64,000 bases of DNA, from NCBI RefSeq assembly GCF_000725125.1, contig NZ_JFCB01000011.1, forward strand, positions 62,001-126,000, in the 5' to 3' direction. Positions 35,841 to 44,169 of this stretch are shown in pieces. Positions within the stretch are counted from its first letter, which is position 1; each line of letters opens with the position of its first letter. The position numbers and the translations under genes are program-made. The stretch comes from Streptomyces toyocaensis. GTDB taxonomy: Bacteria; Actinomycetota; Actinomycetes; Streptomycetales; Streptomycetaceae. The notes beneath the pieces are model-generated. The model was not told where the DNA came from, did not search any database, and worked only from the letters and a program-made list of their open reading frames with translations.

Positions 35841-36593
35841 TTGATCAACTCCGGCATCACCCGCAGAGTCACCCTCATGGCCGCCGCCGGTGTCACCGCC
35901 GCCGCGGGCCTCACCACCGCCGGCCTCCTCGCGACCCCTGCTGCCGCCGCCGCACCGAAGCCCCTCAGGAACGACGAGCTGAAGGAGGCGCTGCGCCGCG
36001 CCGAGGCCCGTCATCGCCGTCTGCGCACCGGCCGTCAGTCGGTCAACGGATGGGACATGCAGAAGGCCGCCGACGCCGACGGCGACATCGTCACCACGTC
36101 CGTGGCAGGCACCGGTCTGACCGTCCGGCTGCGCTCGGGCGACACGGAAACGGTCCTGACCCATGTCGTCCGCCGCTTCCACTACGAGGTGGACGCCTTA
36201 GGCGTCGACGGGGAACCGGCCCCCCTGGAGGGCTGGGTCGCGCCATCGGCGGTGAGGGACAGCCGGCGCCCCGAGTCGAACCAGGCGTCCGGCACCGCCG
36301 TCGTCATCCGGCCGGGCTCCTACCCGCCGGGTGTACCGGACGGCTTCACCGAGGCGCAGCGGCTGGTCATCCGCGACGTCCTCGCCGACACCGAGGGTGT
36401 CGTCCGCTGGGGCGGCGACGACCGCCGCCCCTACGAGGGACTGTTCTACCTCGACGCGCCGCCGGGGGACGCGCGCCTGGCACGGGTCGCGGCCAGGATC
36501 CGGGGCTGGGGTGAGAGGCCGGGGGCGGGGGCCGGCGTGGTCCCCGACGTGACGGCACCGGCCCGGCGCCGCAAGGCCGCCCGCTACCGCTGA
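35841..36593 (+). CDS. exported M15 (VanY-like) peptidase homologue lacking metal ligands
   Basis: A 250-residue protein from a TTG with GGAAGAAAGG upstream. A Tat-like signal (TRRVTLM, then a hydrophobic Ala-rich stretch ending TPAAAAA) leads a domain with the M15 D,D-carboxypeptidase order. It has NQASGTAVVI where VanY-type enzymes have N-H-x-S-G-T-A-x-D. It then has PPGVPDGFTEAQRLVIRDVL, and WGGDDRRPYEGLFYLD where they have WGGD...D-x-M-H-F-E. The two histidines and the aspartate that bind zinc are all replaced (Gln, Val and a shifted Phe/Tyr), so it is probably a pseudoenzyme that binds cell wall or regulates. Its 3' end overlaps the convergent LuxR-like gene by ten bases. Confidence 0.78.
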   Translation: MINSGITRRVTLMAAAGVTAAAGLTTAGLLATPAAAAAPKPLRNDELKEALRRAEARHRRLRTGRQSVNGWDMQKAADADGDIVTTSVAGTGLTVRLRSGDTETVLTHVVRRFHYEVDALGVDGEPAPLEGWVAPSAVRDSRRPESNQASGTAVVIRPGSYPPGVPDGFTEAQRLVIRDVLADTEGVVRWGGDDRRPYEGLFYLDAPPGDARLARVAARIRGWGERPGAGAGVVPDVTAPARRRKAARYR

Positions 36594-36904
36594 GAGAACC
36601 TTCTACCGGCCCCGTGGTCACCGACAACGTTGGCGTCGTCGGTGACCACGGCTCTTCTTCCGCCCGAGCCTCCTCCTGAGCGCAGCAGACCCAGCTCCTG
36701 GGCCCGCGCCCCGAGAGCCACCCGCCCGTTGGCCCCCAAGTGGTCCATGAGCCGCTGAATTCTGCGCTGCACGGTGCGATGCCCCACGTCGAGTTGCCGG
36801 GCGATCGACGCGTCACCGAGACCGGCATACAAGAGTTGCAAGATTTTTCGGTCATCGGCGTCGACAGGAGAAAGGTCGGTGAGAGGGTCCGGTCCGGTGG
36901 TCAA
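36584..36904 (-). CDS. truncated LuxR-type helix-turn-helix regulator
   Basis: A 106-residue protein from a TTG. It is essentially only a C-terminal HTH: DADDRKILQLLYAGLGDASI ARQLDVGHRTVQRRIQRLMD (given in two pieces), ending LGARAQELGLLRSG. In Streptomyces this HTH normally follows a long sensory or TrmB-like domain. The in-frame sequence just before the TTG (EEIEATHRIGDI) still looks coding but meets a TAA about 16 codons upstream. It may be a decayed gene end or a stand-alone HTH protein. Confidence 0.6.
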   Translation of the reverse strand: MTTGPDPLTDLSPVDADDRKILQLLYAGLGDASIARQLDVGHRTVQRRIQRLMDHLGANGRVALGARAQELGLLRSGGGSGGRRAVVTDDANVVGDHGAGRRFSQR

Positions 36905-36989
36905 GATATCCCCGATGCGGTGTGTGGCCTCTATTTCTTCAGCAGTTTAATTGGGGCTCGGGTGTACGGGAAAGTTGAATAAGGTGGAA

Positions 36990-37032
36990 TAAAAAGGGCG
37001 GGGCGGGACGGCGCTGTCGCGCCGTCCCGCCC
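36990..37032 (-). terminator. canonical terminator of the secreted Cys-rich protein gene
   Basis: GGGCGGGACGGCGC (37001-37014) pairs perfectly over 14 bp with 37019-37032 around a TGTC loop. On the minus strand it is followed by TTTTTATT. It lies 39 bp after the stop at 37072. Confidence 0.92.
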
Positions 37033-37071
37033 GAAGCCGAGGAGCCGGCGTGGTGACGGCTCCGGGCCGGC

Positions 37072-37578
37072 TCAGTACCAGGGCGTGCAGCTCTGGTCGC
37101 CCGAGGGGTCTTCCACGCAGGCCCGCATCATGTGCGTCGAGGGGTTGTAGTACATCGGGGTGCGGGTCCAGTAGTAGTTCGTCCCGCCCGGGATCTTGGC
37201 GGTCCAGCCCGAGGCGCCGCCCTTCTTCAGGCCGAGCCGCCAGTAGCAGGTGGACTGGTCCTTGGTGCACCGCTGGACGTACACGCTCCAGTCCTGCTCG
37301 TTGGAGCCGCTGATGTAGTGCAGCCGAGCCCAGCTGTACTGGTCGCCGTCGGTCTTCCCCCAGCGCAACTCGTACAAGAAGGAGTTGCCGAGGTTGTAGG
37401 GGCCGTACGGGGAGACCGGTCCGCTCTCCCAGCTCTGGATGTTCGGGTCATGACCGTCGCAGCCGAAGTTGTCGCAGGCGAGCGCACCGGCCGAAGCGGA
37501 GTTGGGGATCATGAGGGCCAGGGCGAGCGCACTGAGCAGGGCGCTGAACGTCACGCCGATCCGTGACCGGAATGTCAT
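37072..37578 (-). CDS. secreted six-cysteine protein of unknown function
   Basis: A 168-residue protein with a clear Sec signal (MTFRSRIGVTFSALLSALAL, then ALMIPNSASAGA). The mature part is rich in Trp, Tyr and Gly and has six cysteines in three close pairs: ACDNFGCDG, RCTKDQSTCYW and ACVEDPSGDQSC. Three local disulfides are likely. The pattern (YELRWGKTDGDQYSWARLHY, YYWTRTPMYYNP) suggests a small beta-rich domain, possibly carbohydrate- or wall-binding, but no family is recognised. It is monocistronic with its own strong terminator. Confidence 0.8.
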   Translation of the reverse strand: MTFRSRIGVTFSALLSALALALMIPNSASAGALACDNFGCDGHDPNIQSWESGPVSPYGPYNLGNSFLYELRWGKTDGDQYSWARLHYISGSNEQDWSVYVQRCTKDQSTCYWRLGLKKGGASGWTAKIPGGTNYYWTRTPMYYNPSTHMMRACVEDPSGDQSCTPWY

Positions 37579-37750
37579 TTCTCCTCCATGGGCTGCAGCA
37601 CGTGAAAAAGGGCGCCCGGATGAGCGGGCCGCACGTGACTATGCCATGGCCGGGGTCGGGGAAAGTCACCTTTCATTGCGTTGGCGTCATTACGCCGATC
37701 ATGTTTACGTTCGCGGTCGGGCGGCAATAAATACCGCTCACAGACATGGG

Positions 37751-37787
37751 AAAGGTCCTTCCCCCGGATCCCGGGGGAAGGACCTTT
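37751..37787. terminator. 17-bp perfect terminator hairpin after the PBP gene
   Basis: AAAGGTCCTTCCCCCGG (37751-37767) and its exact reverse complement (37771-37787) flank ATC. Flanking A and T runs make it bidirectional. It lies 36 bp after the penicillin-binding protein stop. Confidence 0.93.
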
Positions 37788-37823
37788 CGTTGCGCGGGCG
37801 TTCGCCGGGCGGGGGCCGGCCGG

Positions 37824-40079
37824 TCAGTCGCGGCCGCCGGGGCCGTTGCCCGGGCCCTGGATGAAGCCCTCCGGGATGGAGAAGGTCGGGTCCGGCTCGG
37901 TGCCGCCACCGCCGTTCCCGCCGTTGCCGTTGCCGCCGATCAGGCCGCCGATGAGACCGCCGTCGTCGCCGTCGTCGTCACGGCCGTCGCCGCGGCCGCG
38001 CTCGGGTTCGGGTTCGGGGATGTCGACGAGGTTGAAGGACGGGGCCTCCTTGCCCGACAGCGCGCCGGTCATGGCGTCGCGCCAGATGGGGCCCGGCACG
38101 GAGCCACCGTAGACCTTGGCGTGGGGGACACCGCCGATGGTGATGTTCACCATCTTGACCTGCTGGGTGGCGCTGCCGACCCAGACCGCGCCCGACAGGT
38201 TCGGCGTGTAACCCACGAACCAGGCGTTCTTGCGCTCGTCGGTGGTACCGGTCTTACCGGCGTTGGCGCGGTCCGTGAGACCGGCCTGCTGACCCGTACC
38301 GGAGTCGACCACACCCTGCAGCAGGGTGTTCACCGAGTCGGCGGTCTTCTCGCTCATCGCGCGCGAGCACGTGGACTTCGGCACCTCCAGCGACTTCTCC
38401 CGGTCACCGATCTTCTGGGTGATCGACTCGATGGCGACCGGTGTGCAGTACATGCCGCGGGAGGCGAAGGCGGCGTAGGCGCTCGCCATGGTCAGCGGGG
38501 AGATGCCCTTGGAACCGAGGGAGACGGCGGGCACCTCGGGGAGCTTGTCGCCGTTGCCCTGCACGACGTGCAGCCCGTCGGTCATCTTCACCACCGGGCA
38601 CAGGCCGATGTCGGCGACCATCTGCACGAAGTAGGTGTTGACCGAGAGGGCCATCGCCTCCTTCAGCCGGTACGGGCCGACCTCCGACTCGCTCTCGTTG
38701 GGGACGGTCTCGTTGCCTCCGTTCATCCAGGGTTTCCCGCTGCACGTCTGTACCGGCTCGGGGTAGGGCATCTCGTACGGCGACGAGTACTCCTGGGTGA
38801 CCGGCCGCCCCTCCTCGAGCGCGGCCGCCGCGACGAAGGGCTTGAAGGTGGAGCCGGTCGGGAAGCCGTAGTTGGATCCGCCCATGTCATGGTCGACCGA
38901 ATAGTTGATCTCGGTCTCGTTCTTGCCGTAGCCGAACGGCTTCGACTGACCCATACCGAGGATCTTGCCCGTGCCGGGCTCCACCAGGGTGACCGCCGCG
39001 GCGACCGGGTCGCCCTTGGCGACATGGTCGTCGAGAGAGTCGTTGACCGACGCCTGCGCCTGCCGGGTGAGTGTGGTGCGGATCGTCAGACCGCCCTGGT
39101 TCCAGACCCTGGCCCGGGCCTCCCGGGTCTTGCCGAAGACCGGGTCGTTCAGGAACACCTCGCGCACGTAGTCGCAGAAGAAGCTCGCGTCGTTGACCGC
39201 CGTGATGCAGCCGTTCTTCGGCTTGCTGATGTTCAGGCCGAGCGGGGACCTCGCGGCCCGGGCGGCCTCCTCCGGGGAGACGTCGCCGACCTCGGCCATC
39301 CGCTGGAGGACGACGTTGCGCCGCTTCTTCGCCTCGGCCTCGTCGTTGACGGGATCGTAGCGGCTCGGCGACTGGACGATGCCGGCGAGGAGGGCGGACT
39401 CCTGGAGGTTGAGGTCCTTGGCGTGCTTGGAGAAGTAGCGCTGGGCTGCGGCCTCGACGCCGTAGGCCTGCTGGCCGAAGAAGGTGATGTTGAGGTAGTT
39501 CTCGAGGATCTTCTTCTTGCCCAGCTCCTCCTCGACCTGGATCGCGTACTTCAGTTCGCGGATCTTGCGGCCGATCGTCTGCTGGGTGGCCTGCGCGACC
39601 TTCGTCGGGTCGTCGCCCGCCTCCTCGACGAAGACGTTCTTCACGTACTGCTGCGTGAGCGTGGAGGCGCCCTCGGAGACCTCACCGCTGCGCGCGTTCT
39701 TGTTGAGGGCGCGCAGGACGCCCTTCAGGTCGACCGCGCCGTGCTCGTAGAAGCGCGAGTCCTCGATCGCGACGATCGCCTTCTGCAGGTACGGCGAGAT
39801 GTCCTTGAGGTCGACCACCGTGCGGTCGCGCGAGTAGACGGTGGCGAGCTGGCCGCCGCCCGCGTCGAGGATGGTGGTGCGCTGGCTCAGCGGCGGGGTC
39901 TTGAGGTTCGCCGGGAGCTCGTCGAAGCTCTCGACGGATCCCTTGGCCGCCAGGCCCAGCGCGCCCACGGCGGGCAGCGCGATGCCGGCCATGACGGCTC
40001 CCGCGAGGACACTGACACCGAGGAACTTGGCGGCCTGCTGCGTGGGAGACAGGCCACCACCCGAGCGCTTCTTTGGCAT
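37824..40079 (-). CDS. class A penicillin-binding protein (transglycosylase/transpeptidase)
   Basis: Bifunctional peptidoglycan synthase of 751 residues anchored by one helix (AAKFLGVSVLAGAVMAGIAL). The GT51 domain carries AIVAIEDSRFYEHGAVDLKG, EGASTLTQQYVKN and RKIRELKYAIQVEE. The transpeptidase domain carries FPTGSTFKPFVAAAAL (SxxK serine), ALSVNTYFVQM (SxN) and RANAGKTGTTDERKNAWFVG (KTG). A Gly/Asp/Asn-rich tail of about 60 residues follows, ending GPGGRD. It acts at the outer face of the membrane in cell-wall growth. It is divergent from wblA, as in other Streptomyces. Confidence 0.96.
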   Translation of the reverse strand: MPKKRSGGGLSPTQQAAKFLGVSVLAGAVMAGIALPAVGALGLAAKGSVESFDELPANLKTPPLSQRTTILDAGGGQLATVYSRDRTVVDLKDISPYLQKAIVAIEDSRFYEHGAVDLKGVLRALNKNARSGEVSEGASTLTQQYVKNVFVEEAGDDPTKVAQATQQTIGRKIRELKYAIQVEEELGKKKILENYLNITFFGQQAYGVEAAAQRYFSKHAKDLNLQESALLAGIVQSPSRYDPVNDEAEAKKRRNVVLQRMAEVGDVSPEEAARAARSPLGLNISKPKNGCITAVNDASFFCDYVREVFLNDPVFGKTREARARVWNQGGLTIRTTLTRQAQASVNDSLDDHVAKGDPVAAAVTLVEPGTGKILGMGQSKPFGYGKNETEINYSVDHDMGGSNYGFPTGSTFKPFVAAAALEEGRPVTQEYSSPYEMPYPEPVQTCSGKPWMNGGNETVPNESESEVGPYRLKEAMALSVNTYFVQMVADIGLCPVVKMTDGLHVVQGNGDKLPEVPAVSLGSKGISPLTMASAYAAFASRGMYCTPVAIESITQKIGDREKSLEVPKSTCSRAMSEKTADSVNTLLQGVVDSGTGQQAGLTDRANAGKTGTTDERKNAWFVGYTPNLSGAVWVGSATQQVKMVNITIGGVPHAKVYGGSVPGPIWRDAMTGALSGKEAPSFNLVDIPEPEPERGRGDGRDDDGDDGGLIGGLIGGNGNGGNGGGGTEPDPTFSIPEGFIQGPGNGPGGRD

Positions 40080-40264
40080 GGGAGCAGCCTACGTTCTCAT
40101 TCGCCGGACAAGCGTATATGCCTTGGCCTAAGCTGCACTCGACTGTCACAGCAGTGAGGCCACGTATCAATACGTCCGGCGACCCCGAATCGTTCCGGAT
40201 CTCTTCGACTTTCTTCATATGAGTTCTGTCGAGGGGCGTTGAGTGCGTGTCCGGATCCGCCTCG

Positions 40265-40292
40265 TGTGTCACACGGTGCCCGTTGTGACACA
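40265..40292. promoter_or_regulatory. inverted repeat upstream of wblA
   Basis: TGTGTCACA (40265-40273) and TGTGACACA (40284-40292) are exact reverse complements ten bases apart, about 220 bp before the wblA start. Each half is itself partly palindromic. The site is a good candidate for a dimeric regulator. It only partly resembles the BldD consensus, so no regulator is assigned. Confidence 0.6.
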
Positions 40293-40508
40293 ACGGAACT
40301 GACCCCATATGCCTGCTTGGTCGCGTATGTCGCCCCCTCACTCCCCCGGGTGATCTGCCGCTTACCCATAGTCCGTTCGGACCATTCAAGATTGGGCCCG
40401 CTGGGGGTGTTGCGCCGTGCCCACCTTCCGTAACGTCCTCAACTGGCGGCGGTGAATATGCCGCTGCCGCCGTGGGGGAGCCTCGATTCGGGAGAGGACG
40501 GCGCCGGT

Positions 40509-40847
40509 ATGGGCTGGGTTACCGACTGGAGTGCGCAGGCTGCCTGCCGCACTACCGATCCGGATGAACTGTTCGTTCAGGGAGCAGCGCAGAACAGGGC
40601 CAAGGCGGTGTGCACCGGGTGTCCGGTGCGCACGGAGTGCCTGGCGGACGCGCTCGACAACCGCGTCGAGTTCGGCGTGTGGGGAGGCATGACGGAACGT
40701 GAGCGCCGCGCGCTGCTGCGCCGGCGGCCGACCGTGACCTCCTGGCGCAGGCTGCTGGAGACCGCGCGCTCGGAGTACGAGCGGGGGACGGGTGTCGTAC
40801 CGCTCGACGACGACGCGGTGTACGAGGACTACGCCGCGGTGAGCTGA
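40509..40847 (+). CDS. wblA: WhiB-family developmental regulator WblA
   Basis: A 112-residue Fe-S transcriptional regulator. The four cluster cysteines lie in AACRTTDPDE, KAVCTGCPVR and TECLADAL, followed by the WhiB turn FGVWGGMTERERRALLRRRP and a basic/acidic tail. In Streptomyces this protein governs the transition to sporulation and represses antibiotic pathways. The start MGWVTDWSAQAAC at 40509 has GAGAGGA about ten bases upstream and gives the usual length; an in-frame ATG at 40452 would add 19 residues. The 430-bp upstream region is long and holds a striking inverted repeat. It is convergent with the ArsA genes. Confidence 0.96.
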   Translation: MGWVTDWSAQAACRTTDPDELFVQGAAQNRAKAVCTGCPVRTECLADALDNRVEFGVWGGMTERERRALLRRRPTVTSWRRLLETARSEYERGTGVVPLDDDAVYEDYAAVS

Positions 40848-40910
40848 GGGTGCTGAGGGCCTCGGGCGGCCTTGGTCCCGTCCGGCCCGCGGTGTCGCCC
40901 TACAGGTGAG

Positions 40911-42314
40911 TCAGGACGTCTCGGGCAGCTCCGGCCGGCCGGCCGCGAGCCGGTCGCCGATGTCCCGCAGCCCTGTGAGGTCGTGCACATCACCGGGCAG
41001 CGCGGCCACCTCGGTCACCGCCACCTCGGGATGGAGCGCGGTGAAGCGGTCACGGGTGCGCTGCTCGCGTGCGAGCAATTGCATCCGCTCGGCGTGCAGC
41101 CTCAGCAGGCCCGCGGTGAGACGGTCCACGGACCGCTCCGGGTCGTCGGCCGCCTCCGTGCCGTCCGCGGTGGCGGGGGAGCCTGGACCGGGGACGTCCT
41201 GGGCCGGTGTCCCGGCCTCCTGTGCCGGTGTCCCGGCCGTCGCGGATGAAGCGGGCGGTTCTGAACTGCCGTACGTGTCGGGAGAGTTACGAAGTCCAGC
41301 CTTCCCGTCCTCCTGATCCACAATGCGGGGGTCCTCAAGATTTTCCGCGGCGGCGAGCGCCCGCTCGGCCGACAGCCGGTCGGCGCCGCTGCCATGGACG
41401 CGGTTGAGCACCAGACCGGCCAGCGGCATGTCCTCCGCGGCCAGCCGCTCCACGAAGTACGCGGCCTCGCGCAGCGCGTCCCGCTCCGGGGCCGCCACCA
41501 CCAGGAACGCCGTGCCGGGCGCCTGGAGCAGCTTGTACGTGGCGTCCGCGCGCGTGCGGAACCCGCCGAACATCGAGTCCATCGCGGCCACGAACGTCTG
41601 CACGTCCTTCAGCAGCTGACCGCCGAGCACCTTGCCCAGCACGCCGGTCATCATCGACATGCCGACGTTGAGGAACTTCATGCCCGCACGGCCGCCGGCC
41701 TTCGCCGGGGCCAGCAGCACGCGGATGAGCTTGCCGTCGAGGAAGGAGCCGAGCCGCTTGGGCGCGTCCAGGAAGTCCAGCGCGGAACGGGAGGGCGGGG
41801 TGTCCACCACGATGAGGTCCCACTCGTCCCGGGACCGCAGCTGGCCCAGCTTCTCCATCGCCATGTACTCCTGCGTGCCCGCGAAGCCCGCCGAGAGCGA
41901 CTGGTAGAAGGGGTTGCCGAGAATGGCGGCGGCCCGCTCGGGGTCCGCGTGCGCCTCGACGATCTCGTCGAAGGTGCGCTTCATGTCGAGCATCATCGCG
42001 TGCAGTTCGCCGCCCGCGGAGTCGTCGACGCCCTTCACCCGGCGCGGGGTGTTGTCGAGCGAGTCGATCCCCATGGACTGGGCGAGCCGGCGGGCCGGGT
42101 CGATGGTGAGGACCACCACCTTGCGCCCCCGCTCCGCCGCGCGCAGGCCCAGCGCCGCCGCGGTGGTGGTCTTGCCCACGCCGCCCGAGCCGCAGCACAC
42201 CACGATCCGGGTCCGCGGGTCCTCGATCAGCGGATCCACGGCGAGCGTGCGGGTGGGGGCGAGGTGGTGACGGGCCGGGTCGTGGGTCTGCGCCGGTTCC
42301 GGACGACGGCTCAT
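40911..42314 (-). CDS. ArsA-type ATPase (second of pair)
   Basis: A 467-residue P-loop ATPase of the ArsA/Get3 group. It has Walker A CCGSGGVGKTTTAAALGL, the switch LTIDPARRLAQSMG, and LIVVDTPPSRSALDFLDAPK, while AFLVVAAPERDALREAAYFV matches the signature region. A long Pro/Ala/Thr-rich insert (about residues 345-400) interrupts the C-terminal helical part. No arsenic-resistance genes are nearby and no CxxC metal site is seen, so a role in ion export is doubtful. Conserved linkage to wblA suggests a developmental or trafficking role, which is inference. It lies 112 bp after the first ArsA-type gene. Confidence 0.9.
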   Translation of the reverse strand: MSRRPEPAQTHDPARHHLAPTRTLAVDPLIEDPRTRIVVCCGSGGVGKTTTAAALGLRAAERGRKVVVLTIDPARRLAQSMGIDSLDNTPRRVKGVDDSAGGELHAMMLDMKRTFDEIVEAHADPERAAAILGNPFYQSLSAGFAGTQEYMAMEKLGQLRSRDEWDLIVVDTPPSRSALDFLDAPKRLGSFLDGKLIRVLLAPAKAGGRAGMKFLNVGMSMMTGVLGKVLGGQLLKDVQTFVAAMDSMFGGFRTRADATYKLLQAPGTAFLVVAAPERDALREAAYFVERLAAEDMPLAGLVLNRVHGSGADRLSAERALAAAENLEDPRIVDQEDGKAGLRNSPDTYGSSEPPASSATAGTPAQEAGTPAQDVPGPGSPATADGTEAADDPERSVDRLTAGLLRLHAERMQLLAREQRTRDRFTALHPEVAVTEVAALPGDVHDLTGLRDIGDRLAAGRPELPETS

Positions 42315-42426
42315 GACATCCCCTGCTTCCGGTGCTTCCGGCCCGTGACGGGCCCGGTACGGCCGTTGCGGTGACGGAGGTGACGGCCGCCGAGGGGCGG
42401 CCGGGACGACGTACGGGCGCGGGCGG

Positions 42427-43404
42427 TCATGACACGTCCTGCTCGCGCAGCTCCCTGGCGAGCGCGTACAGGCCGGCCAGGTCCATGCCCTCCGCGAGCA
42501 ACGGGAGTTCGTGCAACGGCACGTCCAGGTCCGCCAGCACGGCGCGCTGTTCCGTCTCCAGCGCGTACCGCTCGGCGTACTCCTCCGCCTGCGCGAGCAG
42601 CGGCTCCACCAGCCGCTCGGCGTGTCCGCCGCGCCGCGCGCCGCCGAGGCCGGCGGACGACAGCGCCCGCGCCACGGAGGAACGGGGGACCGCCGCCACG
42701 AGGTCCAGGGCGGACGGGTCCAGCACCTGCGGCCGCACCATGTTCACGATGACCCTGCCCACCGGCAGCCGCGCCGCGCGCAGCTCCGCGATGCCGTCCA
42801 CGGTCTCCTGGACCGGCATTTCCTCCAGGAGCGTCACCAGGTGCACGGCGGTCTCCGGCGATTTGAGCACCCGCATGACCGCCTGCGCCTGATGGTGTAT
42901 CGGGCCGATCTTGGCGAGCCCCGCGACCTCGTCGTTGACGTTGAGGAAGCGGGTGATGCGGCCGGTCGGCGGGGCGTCCATCACGACGTAGTCGTAGACG
43001 AACCGGCCGCTTCTGTCCTTGCGCCGTACCGCCTCGCACGCCTTGCCGGTCAGCAGGACGTCCCGGACGCCGGGGGCGATGGTGGTGGCGAAGTCGATCG
43101 CGCCGATCTTTCTGAGGGCCCGGCCGGCGCTGCCCAGTTTGTAGAACATCTGGAGGTAGTCCAGAAGGGCCAGTTCGGGATCGATGGCGAGGGCGTACAC
43201 CTCGCCGCCTCCCGGAGCGACGGCGATCTTCCGTTCCTCGTACGGCAGCGCCTCCGTCTCGAAGAGCTGTGCGATGCCCTGCCGGCCCTCGACCTCGACG
43301 AGAAGCGTCCGCTTCCCTTGCGTGGCCAGGGCCAGCGCGAGGGCCGCGGCCACCGTGGTCTTGCCGGTTCCGCCCTTGCCACTGACCACCTGGAGCCTGC
43401 TCAC
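42427..43404 (-). CDS. ArsA-type ATPase (first of pair)
   Basis: A 325-residue P-loop ATPase from a GTG. It has VVSGKGGTGKTTVAAALALA (deviant Walker A with two lysines), LLVEVEGRQGIAQLFET, and DYVVMDAPPTGRITRFLNV (switch II). Then come VIVNMVRPQVLDPS and a C-terminal helical part with FYKLGSAGRALRKIGAIDFA earlier. With its downstream paralogue it mirrors the paired halves of ArsA, so the two may form a heterodimer. It is divergent from the small gene at 43544. The ribosome-binding site is weak. Confidence 0.9.
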   Translation of the reverse strand: MSRLQVVSGKGGTGKTTVAAALALALATQGKRTLLVEVEGRQGIAQLFETEALPYEERKIAVAPGGGEVYALAIDPELALLDYLQMFYKLGSAGRALRKIGAIDFATTIAPGVRDVLLTGKACEAVRRKDRSGRFVYDYVVMDAPPTGRITRFLNVNDEVAGLAKIGPIHHQAQAVMRVLKSPETAVHLVTLLEEMPVQETVDGIAELRAARLPVGRVIVNMVRPQVLDPSALDLVAAVPRSSVARALSSAGLGGARRGGHAERLVEPLLAQAEEYAERYALETEQRAVLADLDVPLHELPLLAEGMDLAGLYALARELREQDVS

Positions 43405-43530
43405 GTCTTCGAGCCTAAATGCTCGCCGCCCGCCGCGGCGGCTCCGGGTGGCGGTTCCGGCCGGTCGCGTCCCGTGCGGCGGGCGGGCACACGGGCGGGT
43501 GGGGCCGCCGGGACCGGCCGCGGCAGCGGC

Positions 43531-43536
43531 TAGAGT
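43531..43536 (+). promoter_or_regulatory. -10 element of a leaderless promoter
   Basis: TAGAGT ends seven bases before the ATG at 43544. Transcription would start at or next to the start codon. Confidence 0.6.
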
Positions 43537-43543
43537 CGGCCGC

Positions 43544-43705
43544 ATGACCAAGTGGGAATACGCGACTGTGCCGCTGCTCGTCCACGCGACGAAGCAGATT
43601 CTGGACACCTGGGGCGAGGACGGCTGGGAGCTCGTCCAGGTCGTGCCCGGGCCGAACAACCCCGAGCAGCTGGTGGCCTACCTGAAGCGCGAGAAGCAGG
43701 CATGA
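43544..43705 (+). CDS. small DUF4177-like protein
   Basis: A 53-residue protein, [20 protein letters not shown], then [17 protein letters not shown] and a basic end. The pattern W-E-Y ... L ... G-x-x-G-W-E-L-V resembles the small DUF4177 fold. It has no ribosome-binding site but a -10 box seven bases upstream, so its mRNA is probably leaderless. Its stop overlaps the RidA start (ATGA). Function is unknown. Confidence 0.88.
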   Translation: MTKWEYATVPLLVHATKQILDTWGEDGWELVQVVPGPNNPEQLVAYLKREKQA

Positions 43706-44169
43706 GCGCCGTCGAGGCGAAGCTGGCCGAGCTGGGCCTGAGCCTGCCCGAGGTCGTTCCGCCGCTGGCCGCGTACCAGCCGGCCGTGCGGTCGGGGCGG
43801 TACGTGTACACCTCCGGTCAGCTGCCCATGGTGGACGGCAAGCTCCCGATGACCGGCAAGGTCGGCGCGGAGGTCACCCCTGAGGAGGCGAAGGAGCTGG
43901 CGCGCACCTGCGCGCTGAACGCCCTCGCCGCGGTGAAGTCCGTCGCCGGGGACCTGGACCGGGTGGCACGCGTGGTGAAGGTCGTGGGCTTCGTCGCCTC
44001 GGCGGCGGACTTCACGGGCCAGCCCGGCGTGCTCAACGGGGCGAGCGAGCTGCTGGGCGAGGTCCTCGGCGACAAGGGCGTCCACGCCCGCAGCGCGGTG
44101 GGCGTCGCGGTCCTGCCGCTGGACGCCCCGGTGGAGGTCGAGGTCCAGGTGGAGCTCACGGAGGCGTAG
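43702..44169 (+). CDS. RidA/YjgF family protein
   Basis: A 155-residue RidA-like protein. The family hydrolyses reactive enamine/imine intermediates from PLP enzymes. Characteristic parts are [53 protein letters not shown] and the end [20 protein letters not shown], which carries the Arg that binds the substrate carboxylate. The ATG overlaps the preceding small gene by four bases, indicating a two-gene operon. Confidence 0.94.
   Translation: MSAVEAKLAELGLSLPEVVPPLAAYQPAVRSGRYVYTSGQLPMVDGKLPMTGKVGAEVTPEEAKELARTCALNALAAVKSVAGDLDRVARVVKVVGFVASAADFTGQPGVLNGASELLGEVLGDKGVHARSAVGVAVLPLDAPVEVEVQVELTEA

Noticed and set aside
37746..40157. An 803-codon open frame antisense to the penicillin-binding protein
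   Set aside because: No domain or start signal. The opposite strand has complete GT51 and transpeptidase motifs.
40911..43404. Arsenic resistance cluster
   Set aside because: No arsB, arsC, arsR or metal-binding cysteine motif near the two ArsA-type genes.
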